A DNA stretch of 64,000 bases. Source: Halorubellus sp. JP-L1. Its GTDB lineage: Archaea > Halobacteriota > Halobacteria > Halobacteriales > Natrialbaceae. Location of the stretch: the NCBI RefSeq assembly GCF_011440375.1, contig NZ_JAAOIR010000002.1, positions 62,001 to 126,000 of the forward strand. The letters are read 5' to 3'. The position numbers and the translations under genes were made by a program. Under the pieces are notes generated by a model. It saw only the letters and a program-made list of their open reading frames with translations. It did not search any database and had not been told where the DNA came from. Shown in pieces: positions 1-8,725 of this stretch; positions within the stretch are counted from its first letter, which is position 1; every line of letters starts with the position of its first letter.

Positions 1-488
1 ACGAACGTGTCGGGGTCGAGGCCGCGCCGGAATCCGACGACGACGACGGAGACGACCGCGAACGTGAGCGCGAGCCCGGAGAGCACGCCGGCGACGAACG
101 CGATCGCGACGAGCCCCAGCAGGGACGCGGGATCGTCCCCGAGCAGGCGGAGGGCCGCGTACGTCGCGGTGGCGGCGAGCACGGAGACGAGGACGCCGTT
201 CGCGAGCGCCGCGGCGATGGCGCCCCGGAGCCGGTCGTCGTCGAGGTCGAACCGCGGTTCGAGCAGGCCCTGGTGGAGCCCGGTCGCGAGCCGCGCACCG
301 AGGCTCCCGTAGACGTTCCCGCGCGTCGCGAGGAGCGCGGGAACGAGCACGAGCAGGCCGGAAACGTCAGCGAGGTCGCTCCGCATCCCGCCCAGCACCG
401 CGCCCGCGAAGAGGCCGCCGACGACGCTCGCGGACATCGCCGGAAGCGCCTGTCGGTACGCGCTCGCGGCGACCTCGCGGACTGTCAT
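1..488 (-). CDS. MgtE/SLC41-type divalent cation transporter, membrane domain (partial)
   Basis: The gene starts at the ATG complementary to 486-488 and runs off the left edge, so only about 162 N-terminal residues are seen. It begins MTVREVAASAYRQALPAMSA and is highly hydrophobic, with about four membrane segments. The stretch VLVPALLATRGNVYGSLGAR matches the conserved N-rich segment of MgtE/SLC41 Mg2+ transporter membrane domains, where a Pro-x-Leu-x-x-x-Arg-Gly-Asn motif lines the pore. No cytoplasmic N or CBS domain precedes it, which fits the half-size archaeal SLC41-like proteins that work as pairs. The opposite-strand ORF here is a G+C shadow. The family call is good; the ion is inferred. 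Confidence 0.75.
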   Translation of the reverse strand, partial: MTVREVAASAYRQALPAMSASVVGGLFAGAVLGGMRSDLADVSGLLVLVPALLATRGNVYGSLGARLATGLHQGLLEPRFDLDDDRLRGAIAAALANGVLVSVLAATATYAALRLLGDDPASLLGLVAIAFVAGVLSGLALTFAVVSVVVVGFRRGLDPDTF

Positions 489-599
489 AGGCGACGGCAC
501 ACGCCCGCGCCCCTTGACGCTTCCCCAGGCCGCAATTCGCTTCGTCATCGCGACCCGGAAGCGACAGGTATTCCGAGCACGCGCCCCGAGTTGGCGTCG

Positions 600-1007
600 A
601 TGACTGACACGGCGACCGAGTCGACCGGCGAGGACGAGGCGACTGGTTCGGCCGATAGTGTCGACGGTGCGTGGGTCGCGGTGGAGGTGGCGTCGGTCGT
701 GACGGCGACGGTCGCGTTCGCGCTCTGGCTCGACGGGTCTCAGGCGGTCGCGGTCCCCGGCGGGTCGCTGTCGTCGTTCGATGCGGGCACGTTGTTCCTC
801 GCGCTCGGCGCGCTCGCCGCCGCCGGCAAGGCTCGACACCGCAGCCTCGACCTCCGGGCGATCGGGCACGTGATACTCGCCGTCGGCTTCGGCGTCGTCG
901 CCGGCTTCGGCTCGGTCGTCGTCGGCGGCGTCCTCACCGGTGCGACGATCGGGATCGTCGTCGCCGTCGCCGGCGCGAACCTCGTCGTACTCGACTTCTT
1001 CCGATAG
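600..1007 (+). CDS. Small four-helix membrane protein, uncharacterised
   Basis: 135 residues from ATG 600 (MTDTATESTGEDEATG...). An acidic cytoplasmic-looking leader of about 28 residues is followed by about four hydrophobic segments, the last rich in Gly and Val, ending VVLDFFR. I do not recognise a family. An in-frame extension upstream to 273 has Arg-rich shadow composition and is rejected. The last codons and the TAG stop form the first unit of a 32-bp tandem repeat that fills the space to the convergent S9 peptidase gene. Confidence 0.7.
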   Translation: MTDTATESTGEDEATGSADSVDGAWVAVEVASVVTATVAFALWLDGSQAVAVPGGSLSSFDAGTLFLALGALAAAGKARHRSLDLRAIGHVILAVGFGVVAGFGSVVVGGVLTGATIGIVVAVAGANLVVLDFFR

Positions 1008-1138
1008 CGCGGTCGCAGTATCTCGACTTCTTCCGATAGCGCGGTCGCAGTATCTCGACTTCTTCCGATAGCGCGGTCGCAGTATCTCGACTTCTTCCGA
1101 TAGCGCGGTCGCAGTATCTCGACTTCTTCCGATAGCGG
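989..1138. repeat. 32-bp tandem repeat, about 4.7 copies, over a stop codon
   Basis: Units begin at 989, 1021, 1053, 1085 and 1117 (the last partial). The core is tcgacttcttccgatagcgc, and copies 2-4 look identical. Unit 1 contains the last codons (Asp-Phe-Phe-Arg) and TAG stop (1005-1007) of the upstream gene, so the 3' end of that gene has been re-copied downstream. The array ends 8 bp before the stop of the convergent peptidase gene. There are no spacers, so it is not CRISPR. Confidence 0.95.
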
Positions 1139-1145
1139 CGGTGTC

Positions 1146-3299
1146 CTACATTGGTTCGTCCACGTCCTCGAACGCCGCGGAGTACCCCTGGAACCAGTCG
1201 CGGATGCGCTGGATGCGGTCGACGACGTGCCCGGGTTCGCCCGACCGCGAGAGTTCGTGGCCCTCGCGGGGATAGCGGACGAACCGCGTGGGCGTGCCGG
1301 CCTTTTGGAGGCCGCGGTGGAGGAGTTCCGCGCCCGCGGTCGGGACGCGGTAGTCGTCGTCGCTGTGGACGACGAGCGTCGGCGCCGTTATGTCGTCGGC
1401 GGCGAGCGCCGGCGAGTGCCGGTAGAGTAGTTCGGGGTCGTCGAACGGCGTGGTGCCGTAGTCGCCCTCGACGAGCATGTACGCGGCGTCCGTCGACCCG
1501 TAGAACGACACGAGGTCGTAGACGCCGCGCTGCGGGACGCCCGCGTCGAACCGGTCGGTGTGCGCGAGCAACCACGCCGTCATGTATCCGCCGAAGGAAC
1601 CGCCGGCGACGAACGTCTCCGTCTCGTCGACCGCGCTCCGCTCCTGGACGGCGTCGACGCCCGCGAGGACGTCCGCGGCCGTCACCGGCCCCCAGTCGCG
1701 CTCGATCGCGGCCTGGAATGACTGGCCGTAGCCGGTCGCGCCGCGCGGGTTGCACGCGAACACGCAGAACCCGGCGGCGGCGAGCGTCTGGAACTCGTGC
1801 CACATCGTTCCCGACGGCGTCCACGTGACGTGCGGGCCGCCGTGGACCTCGACGACCAGCGGCGCGGACTCGTCGGGGCCGAGTTCGGGCGGCGTGAACA
1901 GCCAGCCCTCGATCGTCGCGTCGCCGGCCGGTGCGCGGCCGCGGTCTGCCTCGGGTTCGAGGCGCAACTCGCGTTCGTCGCCGGCGGGGACGGCGACGGG
2001 TTCGGGCTGGACGACCGCGCGCTCGTCGAGGTACCCGTGGTTCAGCGTCGAGAGCCGCGTGGTCTCCGCGCCTCTCGGGGTCGCGGCGAAGACGTCCCCG
2101 GGGTGGTCCCACTCGCTGGCCGCGTACGCGAGCGCATCCCGGCCGACGTGGAAGCCGCTGCAGTGCGCGTCCGTACCGACGACCACCGACGGTGCCGCGT
2201 CCGGCGACGAATCGCTGCCCGCGGGTGCGACCGGGACGCGCCGGACGACGACGCTCCCCGTCTCCGGCGTCAGCACGTACACCGAGTCGTCGTTCGGCCC
2301 GAACTGGAGCGGGCTCTCGGCGTCGACGGTCCGGTCGAGACCGGCGGTCGGCACCCGGACGGCGTCGGTCTCGGGGTCGTAGACGTGCACCTCGGCCTGC
2401 CGGAGCGTATTCCCGCCGTCCGGCGAGGCGACGTACGCGACGCGGCCGTCCGCCGCAACCGCGATACGCGGCGCCCACGCGTCGTCGCGGACGAGCGTCC
2501 TCGCGTCGCCGTCGGGAGCGCGTCGCCGGAGCGCGAATTCGACGGTGTCGTCCGGGTCCGCGTCGGGATCCTCAGGGTCGCGAGCGCCGTAGTAGAGCGC
2601 GCCGTCGTCGCCCCACGCCGGCGCGGTGTGGTCGACGTCGCCGTCGGTGACGCGCTCGACGGCCCCCTCGCCGTCGCTCGCCCGGTCGTCGTCGAGGTCG
2701 ACGACGTAGACGTGCGAGCGCGCGCCGTCGTGGTACGACTGCGCGGCCCGGTAGACCGTCCGATCGATCACGCGCGGATCCGGCGACTCGCGCTCGTACC
2801 CGTCGCCGACGCCGCGGTCGTCGCCGCGCTCGCGCTCGCCTCCGGTCGTCGACTGCAGGAACGCGATCCGGTCGCCCCCGGGCCCCCACGCGAGCGCGGA
2901 TACGCCGCCGGGGACGCGCGTCACGCGCCGCGCCTCCCCGCCGTCGGTCGGGAGCACCCACACGTCCGGCGCGCCGTCGTCGCCGCGGTCGCTGACGAAC
3001 GCCAGCCGGTCGCCGCTCGGCGACCAGCGCGGGCACGCGTCCACGCCCGCCGCCGTGAACCGTCTCGGTTCCTCGCCGCCGAGCGGCACGACGAACACCG
3101 ACGCCTCGACGTCCTCGACCGCCGTCGTGTCGTCCTCTCCCTCGTCCTCCGCGAATGCGATCTCGTGCTCTCCACTCCCCCCGCTCCCGTCGGCGCGCGG
3201 CGTCGTCCGAACGAACGCGACCGCGTTGCCGTCTGGTGACACCCGCGGTTCGCTCGGCGTCGCCAGCGCCAGGTAGTCCTCGGCCTCGACAGTGTGCAT
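1146..3299 (-). CDS. S9 family serine peptidase (prolyl oligopeptidase / acylaminoacyl-peptidase type)
   Basis: 717 residues from the ATG at 3297-3299 (MHTVEAEDYLALATPSEPRV). An upstream in-frame start adds 16 non-conserved residues and is not preferred. The N-terminal two thirds carry WD40/PD40-type propeller repeats (VSPDGNAVAF, WSPSGDRLAFVSDR). The C-terminal alpha/beta-hydrolase domain has GGSFGGYM with nucleophile Ser568, HSDDDYRVP with catalytic Asp at about 649, and REGHEL with His681, so the triad is complete. No signal peptide is visible, so it is probably cytoplasmic and degrades short peptides. The substrate is unknown. It is convergent with the small membrane-protein gene at 600-1007. 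Confidence 0.93.
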   Translation of the reverse strand: MHTVEAEDYLALATPSEPRVSPDGNAVAFVRTTPRADGSGGSGEHEIAFAEDEGEDDTTAVEDVEASVFVVPLGGEEPRRFTAAGVDACPRWSPSGDRLAFVSDRGDDGAPDVWVLPTDGGEARRVTRVPGGVSALAWGPGGDRIAFLQSTTGGERERGDDRGVGDGYERESPDPRVIDRTVYRAAQSYHDGARSHVYVVDLDDDRASDGEGAVERVTDGDVDHTAPAWGDDGALYYGARDPEDPDADPDDTVEFALRRRAPDGDARTLVRDDAWAPRIAVAADGRVAYVASPDGGNTLRQAEVHVYDPETDAVRVPTAGLDRTVDAESPLQFGPNDDSVYVLTPETGSVVVRRVPVAPAGSDSSPDAAPSVVVGTDAHCSGFHVGRDALAYAASEWDHPGDVFAATPRGAETTRLSTLNHGYLDERAVVQPEPVAVPAGDERELRLEPEADRGRAPAGDATIEGWLFTPPELGPDESAPLVVEVHGGPHVTWTPSGTMWHEFQTLAAAGFCVFACNPRGATGYGQSFQAAIERDWGPVTAADVLAGVDAVQERSAVDETETFVAGGSFGGYMTAWLLAHTDRFDAGVPQRGVYDLVSFYGSTDAAYMLVEGDYGTTPFDDPELLYRHSPALAADDITAPTLVVHSDDDYRVPTAGAELLHRGLQKAGTPTRFVRYPREGHELSRSGEPGHVVDRIQRIRDWFQGYSAAFEDVDEPM

Positions 3300-3366
3300 G
3301 CCCGGGCGAACGCCCGGCACCCACAAGGCGGTTCGGACTCGCGACACCGACAGCTACCGACCCGGC

Positions 3367-3444
3367 GCAGTCGCTTCCGTCCTCGAATTCGAGCAGTCGA
3401 TTCAGTCCTCGATCTGGCGCAGTCGATTCAGTCCTCGAACTCGA
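3367..3444. repeat. 26-bp tandem repeat, 3 copies, over a stop codon
   Basis: Units start at 3367, 3393 and 3419 and share gcagtcgattcagtcctcga; the first has a few substitutions. The third unit contains the stop (complement of 3428-3430) and last codons of the YigZ-like gene, so the copies extend downstream of that gene, toward the start of the S9 peptidase gene. Confidence 0.9.
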
Positions 3445-4030
3445 CGCGGCCGCTCGTCGCGCTCCGCAGTCGGTCCCTGAGCGCGTCGGCGTCCGCGACC
3501 GGGACGCGCGCGTCGATCCGAACCCGCTCGCCGTACTCGGCGTCGAACTCGACGCCCTCGCTCTCGATTATCCCCCGAACCGTCCCGGAGTCGTCGTAGT
3601 CGACGACCGCCCGCACGCGCTCGTGGGGGCGTTCTTCGATCACGCCGGCGTCGTCGACGGCGTCCTTCACGGCCTTCGAGTACGAGCGCGCGAGTCCGCC
3701 GACGCCGAGGTTCGTCCCGCCGTAATAGCGCGTGACGACCACCGCGACGTTCTCCAGGTCGCGCTGGGCGAGGACGTTCAGCATCGGCTTCCCCGCGCTC
3801 CCCGTCGGTTCGCCGTCGTCGCTCGCGTACTCCCGGAGCGGGTCCGCGCGCACGCGATACGCGGGAACGTTGTGCGTCGCGTCCGCGTACTCCTCGCGGA
3901 TCGCGTCCACGAACGCCTCCGCGGCATCGACGCTCTCGACGGGTTTCGCGTGCCCGACGAACTCCGAGCCCTGCACCTCGAACGCCGCGCGGCCGCGGCC
4001 CGCTATCGTCTCGTAGGCGTCGTCGGTCAC
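3428..4030 (-). CDS. YigZ/IMPACT (UPF0029) family protein
   Basis: 200 residues. The N-terminal half shows the UPF0029/IMPACT signature: a conserved GSEF near the start, THNVPAYR, DDGEPTGSAGKPML, and VVVTRYYGGTNLGVGGLARSY in the loop typical of YigZ. The C-terminal part (from about residue 135) fits the second alpha/beta subdomain. Eukaryotic IMPACT regulates GCN2, but the archaeal and bacterial role is not established. Its start overlaps the stop of the upstream membrane-protein gene by 4 bp (4027-4030), indicating co-transcription and translational coupling. Confidence 0.92.
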   Translation of the reverse strand: MTDDAYETIAGRGRAAFEVQGSEFVGHAKPVESVDAAEAFVDAIREEYADATHNVPAYRVRADPLREYASDDGEPTGSAGKPMLNVLAQRDLENVAVVVTRYYGGTNLGVGGLARSYSKAVKDAVDDAGVIEERPHERVRAVVDYDDSGTVRGIIESEGVEFDAEYGERVRIDARVPVADADALRDRLRSATSGRVEFED

Positions 4031-4557
4031 GACTCCAGGCTCGCGTCGCTCTCCTCCGCCGACGCGGCGTCGGCACCGTCAGTCGACGCTGCGTCCTCGG
4101 TCGTCCGTTCGCCGTACAGGAGCGCGACGAGGACGACGAGCGCCGTCGCCTCGACGACCTTCGTCACGACGAGCCGCCAGTCCTCGAACAGGTGCGCGAA
4201 CAGCGTCGCGAGCGCCGACCCGTGCGCGTGTCCGGCGGTCTCCCACGCCGGCGCGATCAGGCCGCCGCCGGTGCGATGCCCGCCCATGAACACCCACCCG
4301 AGGAGGTAGGTGAGCATGAGGACGATGCCGAGCGCGTACACGTACTCGCGCCGCACGCCCCACGCCGCCAGTCCGACGCCCGCGAGCACCGCGAGCGACG
4401 ACAGCACGAACAGGACCTGGAGCGGGTCGATGAACGGCGTCCCCGCCTGCAGGTAGACGAACAGTCGCTGCCAGCCGATCCAGAGGTGGATCGCCGCGGT
4501 GACGAGCGCCAGCTGGAGCGCGGCGAACCGCAGCGCCGCGTCCACATTCTCGTCCAT
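4027..4557 (-). CDS. Four-helix integral membrane protein, uncharacterised
   Basis: 176 residues from ATG 4557. Hydrophobic segments lie at about 12-35, 45-68, 72-95 and 128-147. An acidic Ser/Ala/Asp tail ends DASLES. Two His (in MGGHRTGGG and AGHAHG) lie between helices 3 and 4. I do not recognise a characterised family. It overlaps the YigZ-like gene by 4 bp, so the two are probably one operon. Confidence 0.8.
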   Translation of the reverse strand: MDENVDAALRFAALQLALVTAAIHLWIGWQRLFVYLQAGTPFIDPLQVLFVLSSLAVLAGVGLAAWGVRREYVYALGIVLMLTYLLGWVFMGGHRTGGGLIAPAWETAGHAHGSALATLFAHLFEDWRLVVTKVVEATALVVLVALLYGERTTEDAASTDGADAASAEESDASLES

Positions 4558-4643
4558 ACGACCACGTCGGCGTTCGCGCTACCTCAACGCGTCGGTTCCG
4601 TAATCGAGCGGCGGAAGCGGGTCACGCCAACGCCGCCGGGCGA

Positions 4644-5147
4644 TTACTGGAACTCGAGCTTGCGGACGAACGAGAGGTCGCGGAGCTCGTTGATGAGACT
4701 CCCGGGGAGGTCGTGATCGGTGACGATGTGGAGTTTCGGTTCGTCCGTGAACTCGGGGTCCTCGCTGATGGTCTGGCGGATGGAGACGTCGTGCTCGGCG
4801 AGCAACCCGGTGACTTCGGCGACGATGCCGACGTCGTCGGCGTCGTGCACCGCGATGGAGAGTACCGTGAGGTCGAGCACGGGCGCGAGGTCCATGAGAC
4901 TCGGGACCTGCGAGATGTTCTGGAAGATGCGGCGAAGCTCCTCGTCCTCCAGGATGGCGCCGGTCGTCGAGTCCACGACTCGGCGGTCGACGCCGATCTC
5001 GCGTGCGATCCCCGTGTTCGGGATCTCGATGCCGCCCGAGACCACTCGCCCGTCGTCGTTCACGGAGAACCCGCGCTCGAGGAGCAGGCGGATGACGGCC
5101 TGCTGGGACGGGCTTCCCTCGAACTTCTCCATGATCTCGTCGAACAT
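4644..5147 (-). CDS. ACT-domain regulator of amino-acid metabolism
   Basis: 167 residues from the ATG at 5145-5147 (MFDEIMEKFEGSPSQQAVIR). Residues 1-75 look like a winged-helix region (SQQAVIRLLLERGFSVNDDG, then GIAREIGVDRRVVDSTT as recognition helix). Residues about 90-167 are an ACT domain (VLSIAVHDADDVGIVAEVTG, DVSIRQTISEDPEF, LHIVTDHDLPGSLINELR). This HTH plus ACT layout belongs to the archaeal ACT-domain transcriptional regulators, which sense an amino acid. The ligand and targets are not shown by the sequence. A much longer in-frame ORF upstream is shadow sequence. Confidence 0.88.
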   Translation of the reverse strand: MFDEIMEKFEGSPSQQAVIRLLLERGFSVNDDGRVVSGGIEIPNTGIAREIGVDRRVVDSTTGAILEDEELRRIFQNISQVPSLMDLAPVLDLTVLSIAVHDADDVGIVAEVTGLLAEHDVSIRQTISEDPEFTDEPKLHIVTDHDLPGSLINELRDLSFVRKLEFQ

Positions 5148-5336
5148 GCGGAAGTCATCGCAGGCGGACCGCTTCCCTCTTGGGGTCTCACGCCCCCACC
5201 AGAGCTGTTGCTGTGGCGCTCGTCTCTCGCCGTTCGACGACCGACAGCCGTGTTCTACCGCCAGTCCAAGCACCGACTGACCACGCCGGCCGCCGATAGA
5301 CCAAACCTCTAACACGTCTCTGGCCGATGCTCGCGC

Positions 5337-6164
5337 ATGCGCCGCCCCGTTCTCAGTGCAGTCGTCGCCCTCCTCGTCGGCATCGCTCACGCCGCGGTCG
5401 TCCTCGGCGTCGCGCTCGAGTACGGCTACGACGTCGGTCCCGCCGCCTACCCCGTCGCGGGCGTCCTCTGGCGGTACGGCGGCCTCGTCGCGCTCGGCAC
5501 GTTCGCGGCGTGGCTCGCGCTCGACGCACGTCTCGTCACGCCCGTCGTGCTCGTCGGCGCGCTCGCCGGCATCGCGCTCCACGCCGAACTCACGCCGCCC
5601 GCGCCCGTGTTCCGGGACGTCGCGGAACTGGAGCCGAGCATCGACGAGCCGACGGGGATCACCGTCGTCGAGAACGGCCTCCACCTCGTCAAGTACCTGA
5701 GCGCGTGGTACGTCTGGACCGCGGGTGCCGCGCTCGTCGGTGGCTGGGAGTCGATCGTCCGGAGTCGGGTCGCGTGGCTGAAGGCGCCAGCGCGCGCGTG
5801 GAACCCGCCCGCGACGACCAGGAGCGCGCTCCTCGTCGCCGGCGCGGCCGGGGCGGTCCACGCTGCCGCCTCGCTCGGGTTCGGGTTCGTTCAGGGCCTC
5901 AACGCGTCCCTCCCGTTGTGGCTCTGGATGGGCGTCGGTGCCGTCCTGCTGCTCGGCGTGCCAGCGTACCTCCTGGTTCGACGTGACCTCGCGACGCCGA
6001 CGGTCGTCGCCGCTCTCTTCTTCGTCAACAGCGTCCACTCCCAGCAGTACGGCGGGCCTGGCGACCCGCACGCCCTCTACCTGGCCGCGTGGTTCGTCTT
6101 CCTCGGTATCGCCCTCCTCCCGGGCGGCGTCGAGTACGGAATTCGACGACTTCGCTCGGCGTGA
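5337..6164 (+). CDS. Polytopic membrane protein, uncharacterised
   Basis: 275 residues from ATG 5337 (MRRPVLSAVVALLVGIAHAA). I count seven to eight hydrophobic segments. A longer soluble loop (about residues 85-115, DVAELEPSIDEPTGITVVEN) lies between helices 3 and 4. No transporter or enzyme motif is recognisable. It is convergent with hisB, with only 13 bp between stop codons, and divergent from the ACT regulator (190 bp shared upstream region). Confidence 0.78.
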   Translation: MRRPVLSAVVALLVGIAHAAVVLGVALEYGYDVGPAAYPVAGVLWRYGGLVALGTFAAWLALDARLVTPVVLVGALAGIALHAELTPPAPVFRDVAELEPSIDEPTGITVVENGLHLVKYLSAWYVWTAGAALVGGWESIVRSRVAWLKAPARAWNPPATTRSALLVAGAAGAVHAAASLGFGFVQGLNASLPLWLWMGVGAVLLLGVPAYLLVRRDLATPTVVAALFFVNSVHSQQYGGPGDPHALYLAAWFVFLGIALLPGGVEYGIRRLRSA

Positions 6165-6177
6165 GTTGCGTCGAGGT

Positions 6178-6765
6178 TCAGAGTTCGCCCTTCGTGCTCG
6201 GCGTGTCGCTGCGGCGGTCGTCGATTCTGGTGGCGTCGTCGAGCGTCCGCGCGAGCGCCTTGAACAGCGCCTCGATCTCGTGGTGCGCGTTCTCGCCGTC
6301 GACGTCGGCGTGGAGCGTGAGGTCGGCGTTCATTGCGAACGACCGCAGGAAGTGCTCGGCCATGTGACTGGTGAGGCCGCCGACGCGCTCCTGGCTGAAC
6401 GCGCCGTCGAACTCGAACAGCGGTCGGCCGGAGACGTCGACGACGACGCCGGCGACGGCCTCGTCGAGCGGGACCTTGCGGTCGGCGAACCGGCGGATGC
6501 CGCGCTTGTCGTCGAGCGCGTCCGCGAACGCCGACCCGAGGGTGATTGCGACGTCCTCGACGGTGTGGTGATCGTCGACCTCGAGGTCGCCGTCGCAGCG
6601 CACGGTCACGTCGAACAGGCCGTGCTTGGCGAACGACGCGAGCATGTGGTCGAGGAAGGCGATGCCGGTATCGACCTCGCTGTCGCCGTCGCCGTCGACG
6701 GCGACGGTCACTTCGACGTCCGTCTCCGCGGTCTCGCGGGCGACGGCGGCGGTTCGGTCGGTCAT
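6178..6765 (-). CDS. hisB: Imidazoleglycerol-phosphate dehydratase (histidine biosynthesis)
   Basis: 195 residues from the ATG at 6763-6765 ([20 protein letters not shown]); an upstream start adds 22 poorly conserved residues. It catalyses dehydration of imidazole glycerol phosphate to imidazole acetol phosphate. Both halves of the duplicated fold carry the metal-binding His/Glu clusters: [24 protein letters not shown], then [12 protein letters not shown] and [12 protein letters not shown]. The monofunctional length (about 195 aa) is typical of archaea; there is no phosphatase domain. hisA and hisI lie within 3.4 kb but as separate transcription units. Confidence 0.97.
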   Translation of the reverse strand: MTDRTAAVARETAETDVEVTVAVDGDGDSEVDTGIAFLDHMLASFAKHGLFDVTVRCDGDLEVDDHHTVEDVAITLGSAFADALDDKRGIRRFADRKVPLDEAVAGVVVDVSGRPLFEFDGAFSQERVGGLTSHMAEHFLRSFAMNADLTLHADVDGENAHHEIEALFKALARTLDDATRIDDRRSDTPSTKGEL

Positions 6766-6944
6766 ACCTCGCCGTTGACGGGGCGGACCCATAGCGCTGA
6801 CGGGAGCGGCGAGGTCCGGTCGCGTCCGCATCGGGGTCGTCGTGTCGGACGCGGGGTCGGGTGTGTGGTGGCTGCGGCGAGAGGTAGTCCGGCGCGCGCA
6901 ACGACGCGCCGGCCGCCAGAGCCCCTCCGGAAACCTCGGCTTAC

Positions 6945-7135
6945 CCCCGAAGTACCAGAATACAAATCAGTTACTGAAGCAATCAGAAAATACTCGATAA
7001 CGGATTTTGGGGCGGTTCTAAAACGTCTAAAGATATCTAAGAGCTCTAAAAGAAACCGGTAAAACGGCGAATACTGGGTGAAACGTATCGAAAACAACCC
7101 AACCCTCGACCCGGTTTATTATGGTACAGGTTTAA
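6945..7135. other. A+T-rich intergenic patch in the hisB / small-membrane-protein upstream region
   Basis: Between divergent hisB (start 6765) and the gene at 7163, about 190 bp turn abruptly A+T-rich, with oligo-A runs (aatcagaaaatactcgataa; ctctaaaagaaaccggtaaa) in otherwise about 70% GC DNA. A TATA-like ttattatgg near 7114-7122 probably serves the 7163 gene. Overlapping ORFs on both strands lack a credible start or family. I regard the patch as non-coding: promoter DNA or a remnant of inserted DNA. Confidence 0.5.
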
Positions 7136-7162
7136 CGAGTGATTGCCGACGAGGTGTCCAAC

Positions 7163-7411
7163 ATGTCCACGTCAACCCCCTCCACTCCCGACGCGTCCCA
7201 CACCGGCCTTCGCTCCCGCGTTGGCCTCGAAACGCTCGCCGCACCAGTCCGCGCCACCTGCTTCTACGCGGCACTCGCGCTCCCCCTCGCGTACGTGCCT
7301 CTGCTCGTGTCCGGACTGGAAACGGTCTCCCAGACCGGCAACTTCTTCCTCCTGCTCGGTCTCCACGTCCTCGCACTCGCGCTCGGACACGGACACCAAC
7401 CCGGCGAGTAG
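7163..7411 (+). CDS. Small two-helix membrane protein
   Basis: 82 residues from ATG 7163 (MSTSTPSTPDASHTGLRSRV); an ORF start 24 bp earlier is possible but lacks support. Two hydrophobic segments, FYAALALPLAYVPLLVSG and NFFLLLGLHVLALALG, are joined by a short loop and followed by a His-rich tail (GHGHQPGE). No family is recognised. A TATA-like box lies about 45 bp upstream. The gene is followed by a 34-bp tandem array. Confidence 0.6.
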   Translation: MSTSTPSTPDASHTGLRSRVGLETLAAPVRATCFYAALALPLAYVPLLVSGLETVSQTGNFFLLLGLHVLALALGHGHQPGE

Positions 7412-7435
7412 CCCTCCAACCCTCACCCCCACCGA

Positions 7436-7590
7436 ACTCTCACACCCCAGATTCCCACCCGGCGGAAGTCCCACACCCCAGATCCCTGCACCCCCGCCGT
7501 ACTCCCACACCCCAGATTCCTACACCCCCGCCGTACTCCCACACCCCAGATTCCTACACCCCCGCCGTACTCCCACACCCAGATCCCCGA
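7436..7590. repeat. 34-bp tandem repeat, 4-5 copies, C-rich
   Basis: Near-identical units start at 7467, 7501 and 7535, with degenerate flanking copies at about 7436 and 7569. The core is cccacaccccagattcctac followed by acccccgccgt. The array starts about 25 bp after the stop of the 7163 gene and ends before the 3' end of convergent hisA. The strand bias is strong (C on plus, G on minus). There are no spacers, so it is not CRISPR. The rest of 7412-7763 shows no gene. Confidence 0.93.
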
Positions 7591-7763
7591 CGGCTCATTC
7601 TCCAGAACTTCGCGCCGCGTGTCTCGTACCTTCCGCCGACCGCTCCAACGTCGCCAGTCCCACTTCGGCGGGACGTGACCGTGGACGCCGCTCTCGTCCG
7701 TTCGAACATCGGTCCCTTCGAACGTCGCTTCTTCGCCGACGACGCCGTCGGTCAGCCGTCCGG

Positions 7764-8507
7764 TCAGTCCTCGCGGTCGGTCGCGAGTGCGTCGCGGGCG
7801 TCGGCGAGCGAGAACCGGCCCTCGTAGAGCGCGCTCCCGACGACCGTCGCCGCCGCACCAGCGTCGCGGAGCGCGAGCACGTCCTCGACGGACGCCACGC
7901 CGCCGCTCGCGATCACCGGCAGGTCGACCGCGGCCGCGAGCTCGCGGACCGGCTCCGTCGCCACGCCCTCCAGGCGTCCCTCGACGTCGACGTCGGTGAA
8001 GAGGATCGCGCACGCGCCGAGGTCGGCGTACCGCGTCGCCGCCTCGGCCGGGTCGAGGCCCGTCGACTCCGTCCAGCCCTCGACGACGACCTCGCCGTCC
8101 TTCGCGTCCAGACTCACCACGACCGACTCGGGATGCGTCTCGCTGATCTCGCCCACTATCTCGGGGTCCTGGACGGCCGCCGTCCCGAGGATGACGCGGT
8201 CGACGCCGCGGTCGAGGAGGTCGCGCGCGTCCGCCGCCGTCCGGATGCCGCCGCCGAGCTGGACGGGGACGTCCACGGCGTCGACGACGCGCTCGACCGC
8301 GTCCGCGTTCGCGCGCTCGCCCTCGAACGCGCCGTCGAGGTCGACGAGATGGAGGGTCTCCGCGCCCGCGTCAACCCACCGTCGAGCCGCGTCGACGGGG
8401 TCGCCGTACGTCGTCTCCGTGCCGCGCTCGCCCTGGACGAGCTGGACGACCTCGCCGTCCTGGACGTCGACTGCCGGCACCACCTCGAACTCGCTGAACG
8501 GTCGCAT
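7764..8507 (-). CDS. hisA: ProFAR isomerase (HisA)
   Basis: 247 residues from the ATG at 8505-8507 ([20 protein letters not shown]); an upstream start adds nine residues. This (beta/alpha)8 enzyme isomerises ProFAR to PRFAR in histidine synthesis. Catalytic Asp14 is in PAVDVQDG. The phosphate-binding loops are visible ([19 protein letters not shown]; later [16 protein letters not shown]). [14 protein letters not shown] is the standard second strand. HisA rather than HisF is favoured by VDVQDG and LVDLDGA. It is divergent from the ferredoxin gene. Confidence 0.96.
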   Translation of the reverse strand: MRPFSEFEVVPAVDVQDGEVVQLVQGERGTETTYGDPVDAARRWVDAGAETLHLVDLDGAFEGERANADAVERVVDAVDVPVQLGGGIRTAADARDLLDRGVDRVILGTAAVQDPEIVGEISETHPESVVVSLDAKDGEVVVEGWTESTGLDPAEAATRYADLGACAILFTDVDVEGRLEGVATEPVRELAAAVDLPVIASGGVASVEDVLALRDAGAAATVVGSALYEGRFSLADARDALATDRED

Positions 8508-8725
8508 ACGTTCCAGGCCGGGAGCGTCGCGCAAGAACCCACCGGAATCCGCGCCATCGCACCCGGGAGCACGCCCGTGTTCGTCGATCCCACTCGAGTC
8601 GCGCGTCTACGTCGCGAACCGCCACCGGACGGCGTCCTCGACCCTCGAACCGGCGAATTCGCGTCGTCGCGCGTGACTTTGCAAACAGCAAGGTCTTAGG
8701 GCCCCGAACGCGAACCCTCGCGTTG

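Noticed and set aside
6762-7097. 111-codon minus-strand ORF in the A+T-rich patch before hisB
   Set aside because: Its second half is Arg/Pro/Thr shadow sequence, it overlaps the hisB start, and no domain is seen; the odd N-terminal composition follows from A+T-rich DNA.
7436-7590. CRISPR array
   Set aside because: Units are directly contiguous with no unique spacers, and no cas genes are in the window. The same holds for the other arrays.
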